In this document: positions 23,494 through 30,371 of the stretch, piece by piece
Numbering within the stretch: the first letter of the stretch is position 1
Layout of the letters: the number at the start of each line of letters is the position of its first letter
DNA from: CAVYWD01 sp963772225
GTDB lineage: Bacteria; Myxococcota; Myxococcia; Myxococcales; UBA5297
Direction of reading: 5' to 3'
DNA length: 64,000 nt
Assembly: GCA_963772225.1 (NCBI GenBank)
Contig: CAVYWD010000002.1
Coordinates: 2,728,001-2,792,000 of the forward strand
Notes under the pieces: generated by a model
What the model saw: only the letters and a program-made list of their open reading frames with translations
Databases searched by the model: none
Told to the model about the DNA's origin: nothing
Translations under genes and position numbers: made by a program

Positions 23494-23564
23494 GCCCCTG
23501 TCGTTCAACGGCAGGACCGCCGGCTTTTACCCGGTCAATGGGGGTTCGATTCCCTCCAGGGGCA
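23494..23564 (+). tRNA. tRNA-Lys (anticodon TTT)
   Basis: Acceptor GCCCCTG/CAGGGGC, D arm GTTC-AACGGCA-GGAC, anticodon stem GCCGG/CCGGT with loop CTTTTAC, T arm GGGGG-TTCGATT-CCCTC, discriminator A. Compact, 71 bases. Confidence 0.9.
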
Positions 23565-23579
23565 CTGCGTCAGGATTGC

Positions 23580-23651
23580 TGGGGCGTCGTCCAACGGCAG
23601 GACGCCGGGCTTTGGACCCGCGCTGTGGAGGTTCGAGTCCTCCCGCCCCAA
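23580..23651 (+). tRNA. tRNA-Gln (anticodon TTG)
   Basis: Acceptor TGGGGCG/CGCCCCA with the U1-A72 pair typical of Gln, D arm GTCC-AACGGCA-GGAC, anticodon loop CTTTGGA, T arm GGAGG-TTCGAGT-CCTCC. Confidence 0.9.
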
Positions 23652-23692
23652 GGGTCGCGGCCGGAGGAGCGGGAGGCGAAGAGCTTCAGATC

Positions 23693-23764
23693 GCCGGCGT
23701 CGATCCAATGGAAGGTCCCTCGGCCCGTACCCGAGTGATGCCGGTTCGAGCCCGGCTGTCGGCT
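23693..23764 (+). tRNA. tRNA-Thr-like (anticodon CGT) with C at position 33
   Basis: Acceptor GCCGGCG/TGTCGGC (two G-T pairs), D arm GATC-CAATGGAA-GGTC, perfect anticodon stem CTCGG/CCGAG, T arm GCCGG-TTCGAGC-CCGGC. The loop is CCCGTAC, so the base before the anticodon is C instead of the nearly invariant T33. All stems are intact, so it may be expressed but decode poorly, or serve another purpose. Confidence 0.75.
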
Positions 23765-23798
23765 TCGAAGAAGGCGCATTCGCGAATCACAAAATCAT

Positions 23799-23883
23799 TC
23801 CTCGGTAGCCTAATGGCAAGGCAGCGGGCTGTTAACCCGCCGCGGCAAGGTGCCGCATCCAGGTTCGAGTCCTGGCCGGGGAG
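23799..23883 (+). tRNA. tRNA-Asn (anticodon GTT) with a long variable arm
   Basis: Acceptor TCCTCGG/CCGGGGA, three-pair D stem GCC/GGC with loop TAATGGCAA, anticodon stem GCGGG/CCCGC with loop CTGTTAA, T arm CCAGG-TTCGAGT-CCTGG, discriminator G as in bacterial Asn. Between anticodon and T stems lie 18 bases containing a GCGGC/GCCGC hairpin, a class II variable arm normally confined to Leu, Ser and Tyr tRNAs. Confidence 0.88.
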
Positions 23884-23886
23884 CTT

Positions 23887-23959
23887 GGCTCGAAAGCTCT
23901 CGAGGCGAGGGCGTCGCTCTGCAAAAGCGAAGAGGCCGGTTCGACTCCGGCTCGAGCCT
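23887..23959 (+). tRNA. tRNA-Cys (anticodon GCA)
   Basis: Acceptor GGCTCGA/TCGAGCC, anticodon stem TCGCT/AGCGA with loop CTGCAAA, T arm GCCGG-TTCGACT-CCGGC, discriminator T as expected for Cys. Starts three bases after the Asn gene; the D arm is the weakest part (three pairs, CTC/GAG). Confidence 0.88.
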
Positions 23960-23972
23960 TGAGGATTAGAAA

Positions 23973-24045
23973 CAGGGCGTAGCGAAGAAGGGATCGCGCC
24001 TGCATTGGAAGCAGGAGATCGCCGGTTCGAGCCCGGCCGCCCCGA
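23973..24045 (+). tRNA. tRNA-Pro (anticodon TGG)
   Basis: Acceptor CAGGGCG/CGCCCCG (one A-C mismatch at position 2; the 5' C1 is typical of bacterial Pro), D stem GCGA/TCGC, anticodon stem CCTGC/GCAGG with loop ATTGGAA, T arm GCCGG-TTCGAGC-CCGGC, discriminator A. Confidence 0.85.
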
Positions 24046-24061
24046 TGACGTCGATGTTCGC

Positions 24062-24132
24062 AGGACCGTAGCTCAATGGCAGAGCAGTCGGTTGATAACC
24101 GGCAGATCGCGATTCGATGCCGCGCGGTCCTA
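24062..24132 (+). tRNA. tRNA-Ile (anticodon GAT)
   Basis: Acceptor AGGACCG/CGGTCCT, D arm GCTC-AATGGCA-GAGC, anticodon stem GTCGG/CCGGC with loop TTGATAA, T arm CGCGA-TTCGATG-CCGCG (one A-C mismatch), discriminator A. Confidence 0.88.
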
Positions 24133-24138
24133 TCGCAC

Positions 24139-24212
24139 GGTGGGCGTGGTGTAGTGGTTCTGCACGGCTGGCTGTGACCCAGCGGGTGCCGGTTCGAGTC
24201 CGGCCGCCCACC
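24139..24212 (+). tRNA. tRNA-His (anticodon GTG)
   Basis: Acceptor GTGGGCG/CGCCCAC with an extra encoded G(-1) at 24139 facing C73, the His identity pair. Anticodon stem GCTGG/CCAGC with loop CTGTGAC, T arm GCCGG-TTCGAGT-CCGGC. Confidence 0.92.
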
Positions 24213-24232
24213 CTCGGCTCCTTTCCTTTTAG

Positions 24233-24304
24233 GCCTCGTGATGCCGCTGGTGCGGCAGACCGGCTGTCGACCGGTTGAGACGGGTTCGATCCCCGTACGA
24301 GGCG
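24233..24304 (+). tRNA. tRNA-Asp (anticodon GTC)
   Basis: Acceptor GCCTCGT/ACGAGGC, anticodon stem ACCGG/CCGGT with loop CTGTCGA, T arm ACGGG-TTCGATC-CCCGT, discriminator G as expected for Asp. Confidence 0.92.
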
Positions 24305-24308
24305 TGAT

Positions 24309-24381
24309 GCCGCTCTGGCGTAGGGGGTCCGCGCGCCGGTCTGAAGCACCGGAGGATCCGGTTCGAGTCCGGAGGGCGGCA
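24309..24381 (+). tRNA. tRNA-Phe (anticodon GAA)
   Basis: Acceptor GCCGCTC/GGGCGGC, anticodon stem CCGGT/ACCGG with loop CTGAAGC, T arm TCCGG-TTCGAGT-CCGGA, discriminator A. Last gene of the array, four bases after Asp and 44 bases before the HNH gene. Confidence 0.92.
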
Positions 24382-24424
24382 ACGCAAGGTGGAAACGGGG
24401 TCATCTAAAGGAAGGAGGAGCGCC

Positions 24425-24994
24425 ATGGAGGTCTTGGTCCTGTCGAAGACCTGGGAGCCGATGGACCGGATCTCCTGGGAGGAAGCATTCACCGTCCTCT
24501 TCAGCGGCGAGGGCGCGCGCAAGGCGGAGGTGGTGGAGTATCGGGAGGACAAGACCGTCCACTCCGGCTCGCCCGACGGCGAGCTGCGCGAGTGGAAGGT
24601 CCCGTCGGTCATCCGGTTCGTGCACGCCATGGTGCCGCGGCTCAAGAACGCGCGCTTCTCGCGCGAGAACCTCTATTTGCGCGACAAGGGCCATTGCCAA
24701 TACTGCGGCCTCGCCGTGGCGGCCGACGACTGGGAGTACGAGCACGTCGTGCCGCGCTGCCAGGGCGGCCTCACGAATTGGGAGAACATCGTCGTGGCGT
24801 GCACCGCGGGCAATCAGCGCAAGGCGGGCAAGACGCCGGCGCAGGCCGGGATGCGGCTGCTCGCGGCGCCGGCGCGGCCGGACAAGGCCTTTCAGCGCCG
24901 AGCGATCCTCGCCTGGCGCCGCGGGATGCCGGAGGCCTGGCGAAGCTACCTGCGCGACGCGACGTACTGGAACGGTGAGCTGGAGCAGACGTGA
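24425..24994 (+). CDS. HNH endonuclease next to the tRNA array
   Basis: 189 residues. The C-terminal half is an HNH nuclease of the McrA-like zinc type: GHCQYCGLA (Cys91, Cys94), EYEHVVPRCQGG with catalytic His107, and TNWENIVVACTAGNQRK. The last zinc-ligand pair is normally CxxC; here Cys126 is present but its partner is Gly129, so zinc binding may be incomplete or use another residue. The N-terminal half (VLVLSKTWEPMDRISWEEAF, KVPSVIRFVHAMVPR) is the domain usually found ahead of such HNH modules. ATG at 24425 follows AAGGAGGAGC. It begins 44 bases after the last tRNA in the same direction and may share its transcript. Confidence 0.9.
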   Translation: MEVLVLSKTWEPMDRISWEEAFTVLFSGEGARKAEVVEYREDKTVHSGSPDGELREWKVPSVIRFVHAMVPRLKNARFSRENLYLRDKGHCQYCGLAVAADDWEYEHVVPRCQGGLTNWENIVVACTAGNQRKAGKTPAQAGMRLLAAPARPDKAFQRRAILAWRRGMPEAWRSYLRDATYWNGELEQT

Positions 24995-25004
24995 TGAACA
25001 AGAG

Positions 25005-25042
25005 GGCGGCGCCGCCAGATGGGAGAGGCCGGCGGCGCCGCC
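25005..25042 (+). terminator. Hairpin after the HNH gene
   Basis: The 12-mer GGCGGCGCCGCC occurs at 25005-25016 and again at 25031-25042; being self-complementary, the two copies can form a 12-pair stem around a 14-base loop. No T-run. Ten bases after the HNH stop. Confidence 0.45.
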
Positions 25043-25216
25043 TTCGCACAAGTCCCATTCTTGGAAGGTCAGCGCGGGATGGCCCTTCTACCCCCCGGCC
25101 GCGCGATCTCTTGCCCCGAGCTAGAATCGCGCCCAGCGCGCAGCGAGCGTCGGGGCCGACTTCCGGGTCGCGCTCGCCTGCCCGCCGCCCCAATCGTCGG
25201 TCCAGGGAGTCATCTG

Positions 25217-26152
25217 ATGAGGGTCGTCCTATTCGTTGCACTCAGCGCGGCGCTGATGGTCGTCTCGAAGCTCCTCGCGGCCCGCAGGGACGTGCACGCG
25301 TGCGCCCGGACCGGGGCCGTGAAGCGGCTCCGGGCGCTTCTCGAGAAGACCCCCGCGCTCGTCAAAGCCGTGAACGCCCAGGGCGAGACGCCCGTCCATC
25401 AAGCAGCCAAGTACAACGCGGTGGAGGCGCTGCGGCTCCTGGTCGAGCAGGGCGGCGACGTCAACGCGCGCGCGAAGCGCGGCGAGACCCCCCTTCACCT
25501 GGCGGCCGCGTTCGGTGCCTTGGAGGCGGTGAAGACGCTGCTCGAGAAGGGCGCCGAGGTCGACCCGAAAGAAGCCACCGGAGTGACGCCGATCATGGGG
25601 GCCCAGGTCGGTAGTCACCAGGAGGTCGTCGACATGCTCCGCCGGGCCGGCGCGGACGCCGAAGCCGTCCCGCCGGTCGTCGATTTGGGCGGCGGGCATT
25701 TCTGGGCGCCCATCGCCACCGACGACCCGCTCCTCGCCAAGGCCGCCGAGCGCGCTCGACAGACGCTCCCCACGCTCCGGCAGCTGTTCAAGGAGCTCCC
25801 GCGCGACGCCATGGTGAAGTTCGCCTTCGAGGCCGAGGGCGGGCAGGTCGAGCACGTCTGGGGAGACCTGCTCGAGCTGACAGAGGAGACGTTCAAGGTC
25901 CGCGTGAGGGCGCCGCCCACGACGGCCGGCGCCAAGCTCGAGAAGGTGCAGCGGCGCGCCGTCCGAGAGATCGAGGACTGGCAGGTGCAGCAAAAGGACG
26001 GGCGCATCCGAGGCGGCTTCACCACGCTCGTCGCGTTTCTTCGAACCAAGGAGAAGCTCGGCCGCCTGCCCGAGGCCATGGCCGCACACGAGGGCCGCTA
26101 TGTCAATCACCCGCTCGCCGACTGGGCGAGCGAAGCGGGACAGGCCGACTAA
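25217..26152 (+). CDS. Membrane-anchored ankyrin-repeat and DUF2314 protein
   Basis: 311 residues. An N-terminal hydrophobic helix (VVLFVALSAALMVVSKLLAA) probably anchors it in the membrane. Ankyrin repeats follow at about 27-150 (VNAQGETPVHQAAKYNAVEA, VNARAKRGETPLHLAAAFGA, VDPKEATGVTPIMGAQVGS). The C-terminal half (DAMVKFAFEAEGGQVEHVWG, ETFKVRVRAPP, DWQVQQKDGRIRGGFT) has the pattern of DUF2314, a small domain often coupled to ankyrin repeats. A longer frame exists upstream but the ATG at 25217 with GGGAG before it is preferred. Function unknown; probably protein-protein interaction. Confidence 0.8.
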   Translation: MRVVLFVALSAALMVVSKLLAARRDVHACARTGAVKRLRALLEKTPALVKAVNAQGETPVHQAAKYNAVEALRLLVEQGGDVNARAKRGETPLHLAAAFGALEAVKTLLEKGAEVDPKEATGVTPIMGAQVGSHQEVVDMLRRAGADAEAVPPVVDLGGGHFWAPIATDDPLLAKAAERARQTLPTLRQLFKELPRDAMVKFAFEAEGGQVEHVWGDLLELTEETFKVRVRAPPTTAGAKLEKVQRRAVREIEDWQVQQKDGRIRGGFTTLVAFLRTKEKLGRLPEAMAAHEGRYVNHPLADWASEAGQAD

Positions 26153-26219
26153 GGAGCCCGCCAGGTCCTGACGGCCTCGCGCGGGATGTCGCGTGCTGTC
26201 GCTGCCGCCTGTCTCCTAG

Positions 26220-26419
26220 CCCGGCGAGCCGGAACCAAAAAGGGTTGCCAGGGCTCCAGGCTCCCGATCCCAGGCCCCAACTCAGCCTTTCCGCAGCGCA
26301 TCGCTCGCGCAGCTGCACCCTGACAAAGACTCCCCCTGACCCCATGGCTTTACCCGGAGACTGCGGTCTGGAGCCTGGAGTCTTTGCCAGATCGCACAAG
26401 ATTTCGCGCCGAAGGGATT
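26220..26419 (+). repeat. Dispersed repeat family, copy 1 (fills the gap 26153-26472)
   Basis: Begins CCGGCGAGCCGGAACC, then AAAAAGGGTTGCCAGGGCTC and CCAGGCTC, and ends with GGAGCCTGGAGTCTTTGCCA followed by CGCGCCGAAGGGA. The same ends and order occur inverted at 33210-33335. The middle is not conserved. The inner CTCCAGGCTC and GAGCCTGGAG can pair with each other, giving a long hairpin. It lies just before the aminotransferase gene and no protein is encoded in the gap. Confidence 0.7.
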
Positions 26420-26472
26420 ATCTTTGCGCGCGAGCCGCCGAAGCGAGGCGCGCGGAAAGAGAGAAATAGCCC

Positions 26473-27357
26473 TTGGGCCGCATCGTGAACATGGACGGAC
26501 GGCTTGTGGCGCCGGAGCAGGCGTTCATCAGCGTCTTCGACCGGGGTTTCCTGTACGGCGACTCGGTGTACGAGGTGCTGCGGACCTATCGGGGCGAGCC
26601 CTTCGAGCTCGAGCGCCACCTGAATCGCCTCGAGAACAGCGCGTCGCTCATCGGCCTCACCGTGCCGTGGTCGCGCTCGCGGCTCTCCGAGGAGGTGCGC
26701 CGGGCGCTCGCGGCCGCGGGGAACGCCGAGTCCTACGTGCGCCTCATCGTCACCCGCGGGGCCGGCGAGATGGGCCTCGACCCCTCGCTGGCGCGCGGCT
26801 CCCAGGTCATCATCATCGCCAAGGAGCTCGTCACCCCGCCGCCGTCCGCGTACGAGAACGGCGTGAAGGTCGCCCTGGTCGGCGTGCGCCGCAACCTGCG
26901 CGAGGCCATCGACCCCGCCGCCAAGACCGGGAACTATTTGAACAACGTGCTCGCCATGGGCGAGGCGCAGGCGCTGGGCGCGTTCGAGGCGCTGATGCTC
27001 GACCGCGAGGGCCGGGTGACCGAGGCCTCCAGCGCCAACGTCTTCGCGGCCCGCTCCGGCGAGCTTTTGACGCCGCCGCTCGACGTCGGCATCCTCGAGG
27101 GCGTGACGCGCCACGGCGTCCTCGCGCTGGCGCGCGAGCTGTCCATTCCGCAGCGCGAGGCGGGCCTCACGCCCCAGGACCTCTTCAGCGCCGACGAGGT
27201 CTTCATCACCTCGACCACCCGCGAGCTGGTGCCGGTGGTGGCCATCGTCGACCGGGGCGGCGAGCGGCAGGTCGGCGACGGGCGGCCCGGCCCCGTCACC
27301 CGCCGCCTCCTCGAGGCGTTTCGCGCCCGAGCGCTCGGGCCCCGCCCAAGCCCTTGA
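26473..27357 (+). CDS. Class IV aminotransferase (branched-chain/aminodeoxychorismate lyase family)
   Basis: 294 residues, fold type IV PLP enzyme. Landmarks: SVFDRGFLYGDSVYEVLRTY at 17-36, YVRLIVTRGAGEMGLDPS, the PLP lysine in AAKTGNYLNNVLAMGEAQ, EASSANVF, and FITSTTRELVPVV. These are shared by IlvE (branched-chain aminotransferase), D-amino acid aminotransferase and PabC (4-amino-4-deoxychorismate lyase), and I cannot separate them from sequence alone. The start is TTG at 26473, since homologous starts begin at GRIV; an ATG at 26491 is the alternative. Its stop overlaps the SpoIID start, so the two are coupled although functionally unrelated as far as known. Confidence 0.88.
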   Translation: MGRIVNMDGRLVAPEQAFISVFDRGFLYGDSVYEVLRTYRGEPFELERHLNRLENSASLIGLTVPWSRSRLSEEVRRALAAAGNAESYVRLIVTRGAGEMGLDPSLARGSQVIIIAKELVTPPPSAYENGVKVALVGVRRNLREAIDPAAKTGNYLNNVLAMGEAQALGAFEALMLDREGRVTEASSANVFAARSGELLTPPLDVGILEGVTRHGVLALARELSIPQREAGLTPQDLFSADEVFITSTTRELVPVVAIVDRGGERQVGDGRPGPVTRRLLEAFRARALGPRPSP

Positions 27358-29021
27358 CCGCGCGCCTCTTCGCCCTATTAGTGGTCCTTCTAGCGCCGGC
27401 CGCCCGGGCCGCCGAGCCGGGCGCGCTCGCCCCGCCGCTGCCCGACCCCAACGACCCGCTCGAGCAGCTCTACGGCCGCAAGCAGCTGCGCTTCAGCCGC
27501 GGCGCGCCCATCGTCACCGTGATGCTCATGGAGGGCCAGCGGGAGGTCGTCATCGTCCCCAAGGGGCGCCTCCGCCTGAAGGCGCGCGGGGGCCTCGCGA
27601 AGACGCTTCAGGCCCCGGCCGGCACGACGTGGAAGATCCGCCTCAAGAACTACGAGCCCGGCGAGGTCGGCTACGCCGTCCAGGTCGCAGAGCTGCGCTG
27701 GAGCGACAAGCAGGACCTGGAGGACGAGAAGAAGCTCTGGGCCCAGCGCGGCTTCACGCTCACCGACGCGATCTCCGGCAGCCTCTATGGCATCGCCGGG
27801 CGCGTGCTCGACAACCGGCGGCACAACCTGCTCGTCTCCGAGCCGCTCCCGGAGGAGAAGGCCCGCGAGCTCCTCAAGGACCTCCACGCGCGCTTCGGCG
27901 TCCAGGGCACCCTGGCGCCGGAGTTGAAGGCGCGGCCGCACGGGCTCCTCGAGGTGGTGGACGCCTCGGGGGCGGTGCTGGCGGTCGCCCAGGATCTCGT
28001 CAGTGCGGCGTCGCCCGACGGCGGGCCGTTCCTGGTGAAGGTCGTCGAGTACGCGCGCGGCTACGACTGGCATGGCCGCCAGGACCGCGCCTACCGCGGC
28101 GACCTCGAGCTCGCGGTGGACCGGTTCGGCGGCATCTCGGTGATCAACGCGCTGCCGCTGGAGAGCTACCTTCGCGGCATCGTCGCTTCGGAGATCCACG
28201 CCAAGGCCCACCCCGAGGCGCTCAAGGCGCAGGCCGTCGCCGCGCGCGGCGAGGTGCTGGCCAAGCTCGGCACCCGCCACCTCGTCGACCCATATCTCCT
28301 GTGCGCCGAGCAGCACTGCCAAGTGTACGCCGGCATGGGCAACGAGACGGCCGCCACCGACGCCGCCATCGCCGCCACCGCGGGCGAGGCGCTCTTCGCC
28401 CCGGGCGGCGGGCCGTTGGTCGACTCGGTCTACAGCGCCGTCTGCGGCGGCCACACGGAGAACTACGACGCGGTGTGGGGCGGCCCGTCCGACCCCATGC
28501 TGCGCGGCCGGCCCGACCTCGTCGACGCGCCGCCGTCCCTCGCGGGCGGCGTCACCGATGCGAACCTCGACGAGTTCCTGGGCCTCGGCGCGCCGGCGTA
28601 CTGCTCGCTCTCGTCCTTCGCCAACCCCAAGAAGTACCGTTGGGAGAGGCGCTTCGCCGCCGCCGAGGTCGACGAGCTCTTCCAGCCCATGGGCCTGGGC
28701 CACGTCCAGGTGATGGCGGTGCAGAAGCGCGGCGTCTCCGGGCGCGCGGTGCTGCTGCAGGTCAGCGGAGAGGAGGGGGCGACCCAGGTCCGCGGCGAGC
28801 TGAACATCCGCCGGCTCTTCAAAAACTTGAACAGCGCGCTCTTCAGCCTCGAGCCCCCGTCCAAGAAGCACCCGGGCGAATGGGTCTTCCGCGGCGCGGG
28901 CTGGGGCCATGGGGCCGGCATGTGCCAGGTGGGGGCCATCGGGCGCGCCGAGCGCGGTCAGTCCTACCGGGAGATCCTGCGCCACTACTACAACGGCGCG
29001 GAGATCGTGCGCATCTACTAG
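27354..29021 (+). CDS. SpoIID/LytB-domain exported protein
   Basis: 555 residues. Signal peptide (TARLFALLVVLLAPAARA), about 250 residues with little recognisable content apart from a SPOR-like/ridge region, then the SpoIID/LytB domain: LELAVDRFGGISVINALPLE, SYLRGIVASEIHA, PEALKAQAVAARGEVLAKLG, SVYSAVCGGHTENYDAVWGG and a closing GAGWGHGAGMCQVGAIGRAE-RGQSYREILRHYY. SpoIID is a lytic transglycosylase acting on peptidoglycan glycan strands in sporulation; homologues outside Firmicutes act in cell-wall remodelling. TTG at 27354 lies in the aminotransferase stop (TTGA). A long in-frame extension upstream is antisense-type noise. Confidence 0.92.
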   Translation: MTARLFALLVVLLAPAARAAEPGALAPPLPDPNDPLEQLYGRKQLRFSRGAPIVTVMLMEGQREVVIVPKGRLRLKARGGLAKTLQAPAGTTWKIRLKNYEPGEVGYAVQVAELRWSDKQDLEDEKKLWAQRGFTLTDAISGSLYGIAGRVLDNRRHNLLVSEPLPEEKARELLKDLHARFGVQGTLAPELKARPHGLLEVVDASGAVLAVAQDLVSAASPDGGPFLVKVVEYARGYDWHGRQDRAYRGDLELAVDRFGGISVINALPLESYLRGIVASEIHAKAHPEALKAQAVAARGEVLAKLGTRHLVDPYLLCAEQHCQVYAGMGNETAATDAAIAATAGEALFAPGGGPLVDSVYSAVCGGHTENYDAVWGGPSDPMLRGRPDLVDAPPSLAGGVTDANLDEFLGLGAPAYCSLSSFANPKKYRWERRFAAAEVDELFQPMGLGHVQVMAVQKRGVSGRAVLLQVSGEEGATQVRGELNIRRLFKNLNSALFSLEPPSKKHPGEWVFRGAGWGHGAGMCQVGAIGRAERGQSYREILRHYYNGAEIVRIY

Positions 29022-29153
29022 CCGAGCAGCGATGCGGCTTTCGTCCCACCTGGAGGCTGGGCGCTGGGAAACAAGCGGCTGCCTTGGAGGTTACAATCGA
29101 AGTTTGGAGGACGGCCGCGCGGGAGCTTTCGCCGCCGGCAGCCGAGAGGAGTC

Positions 29154-30371
29154 GTGATTCGACGGGCCGGAAGAGACGAGCGTCGGTCCTTGCGCTGGGC
29201 AGTAGCGGCCATAGCGGCCGCGCTGCTCCACGTGGCGCTCTTTGAGCTCCTCAACACCTTCCACGCCTTCGAGTCGTTCGCGCCGAGCGCGGCTGGCTCG
29301 CGCAGCGTGAGCCCGGTGGCGCTGCGCGCGCTGCCGCGGTCGGCGTGGTCGCAGAACCGCCGCATCGAGCCCAACGCCAGCGCGCCCAGCCCCCCGCCGC
29401 AGGAGCGCGTCGAGCCGCGCAAGGAGCCGGAGCCCACCCCCAAGGGCCGAGTGGTCGACGTCGCGCCCGGCAACGGGGTCAAGCCGGACGACGACGCCCG
29501 CTTCCTGGCGGAGCGGAACAACCGGGTGGACAAGGAGACCCTCTCGCGCGACCGGACGCTCAATTACCGGAACGCCGCGCCGCGGCCGTCGACGACCCTG
29601 CGACCCAACGCGGGCGCCGGCCACGACGAGGTGGAGAAGGACGTCGTCGCGGGGAACGGGGGCCAGGGCGCGGACAACGCGCCGCCCAAGAGCGTTGAAA
29701 AGAAAGGGAGCCTGGAGCTGCCCTCGCAGCAGAAGCGCGACCGCTTGGCGCTCCGCCTCGACGGCCAGGGCGGCGAATATCGAAACCAGGCGGAGAGCGA
29801 CGAGCTCATCGGCAACTCGCAGAGGCTGCGCATCCAGCAGGGCGGGCCCAACGGCGACGACTCGACCGCCTCCGCCGGCCGCGCCGGCACCCAGGCGTTG
29901 CGCACGCTCACCCCGTCGTCCACGGTGCTCGACAAGATCGCCGGCGCGCCCGCCAGCGACATGACCCCGCTGGACGACGTCGAGGAGGGCGCGGGCACCT
30001 ACCTGAACACGCGCGAGTGGAAGTTCTCGTCGTTCTTCAACCGCGTGAAGCAGACGGTGGGCATGCACTGGGACCCGAACTCGGCGGTCCGCCAGCGGGA
30101 CCCGACCGGCGAGATCTTCCTCTACAAAGACCGGTACACCGTCCTCTCGGTGGTGCTCGACCAGAAGGGCGGCCTCAAGACGGTGGCGGTCGACAAGTCG
30201 AGCGGGGTCGACTTCCTGGACAGCGAGGCCGTGGCGGCGTTTCGCCGGTCGCAGCCCTTCCCGAACCCGCCGCCCGGGCTGCAGAACGCCGACGGGGAGA
30301 TCCGCTTCGGCTTCGGGTTCTACCTGGAGACCAATCGCGCCGGGTTGAGGCTCTTCCGCTCCAGCAACTAG
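29154..30371 (+). CDS. TonB-family energy-transducer-like protein
   Basis: 405 residues. One N-terminal membrane helix (LRWAVAAIAAALLHVALFEL), then a long Pro/Arg/Gly/Asn-rich periplasmic linker (about 60-275) and a C-terminal TonB-like domain: VKQTVGMHWDPNSAV, FLYKDRYTVLSVVLDQKGGL, SEAVAAFRRSQPFPNPPPGL, IRFGFGFYLE. TonB proteins carry proton-motive energy from ExbBD to outer membrane transporters or, in myxobacteria, to motility/secretion complexes. No exbB/exbD or receptor gene is nearby. GTG start at 29154 after GAGAGGAG. Its stop overlaps the convergent TPR gene by four bases. Confidence 0.85.
   Translation: MIRRAGRDERRSLRWAVAAIAAALLHVALFELLNTFHAFESFAPSAAGSRSVSPVALRALPRSAWSQNRRIEPNASAPSPPPQERVEPRKEPEPTPKGRVVDVAPGNGVKPDDDARFLAERNNRVDKETLSRDRTLNYRNAAPRPSTTLRPNAGAGHDEVEKDVVAGNGGQGADNAPPKSVEKKGSLELPSQQKRDRLALRLDGQGGEYRNQAESDELIGNSQRLRIQQGGPNGDDSTASAGRAGTQALRTLTPSSTVLDKIAGAPASDMTPLDDVEEGAGTYLNTREWKFSSFFNRVKQTVGMHWDPNSAVRQRDPTGEIFLYKDRYTVLSVVLDQKGGLKTVAVDKSSGVDFLDSEAVAAFRRSQPFPNPPPGLQNADGEIRFGFGFYLETNRAGLRLFRSSN

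Noticed and set aside
26424..27353. Upstream extension of the SpoIID frame through the aminotransferase gene
   Set aside because: Arg/Ala/Pro-rich and in a different frame over a clear class IV aminotransferase; the TTG at 27354 followed by a signal peptide is the true start.
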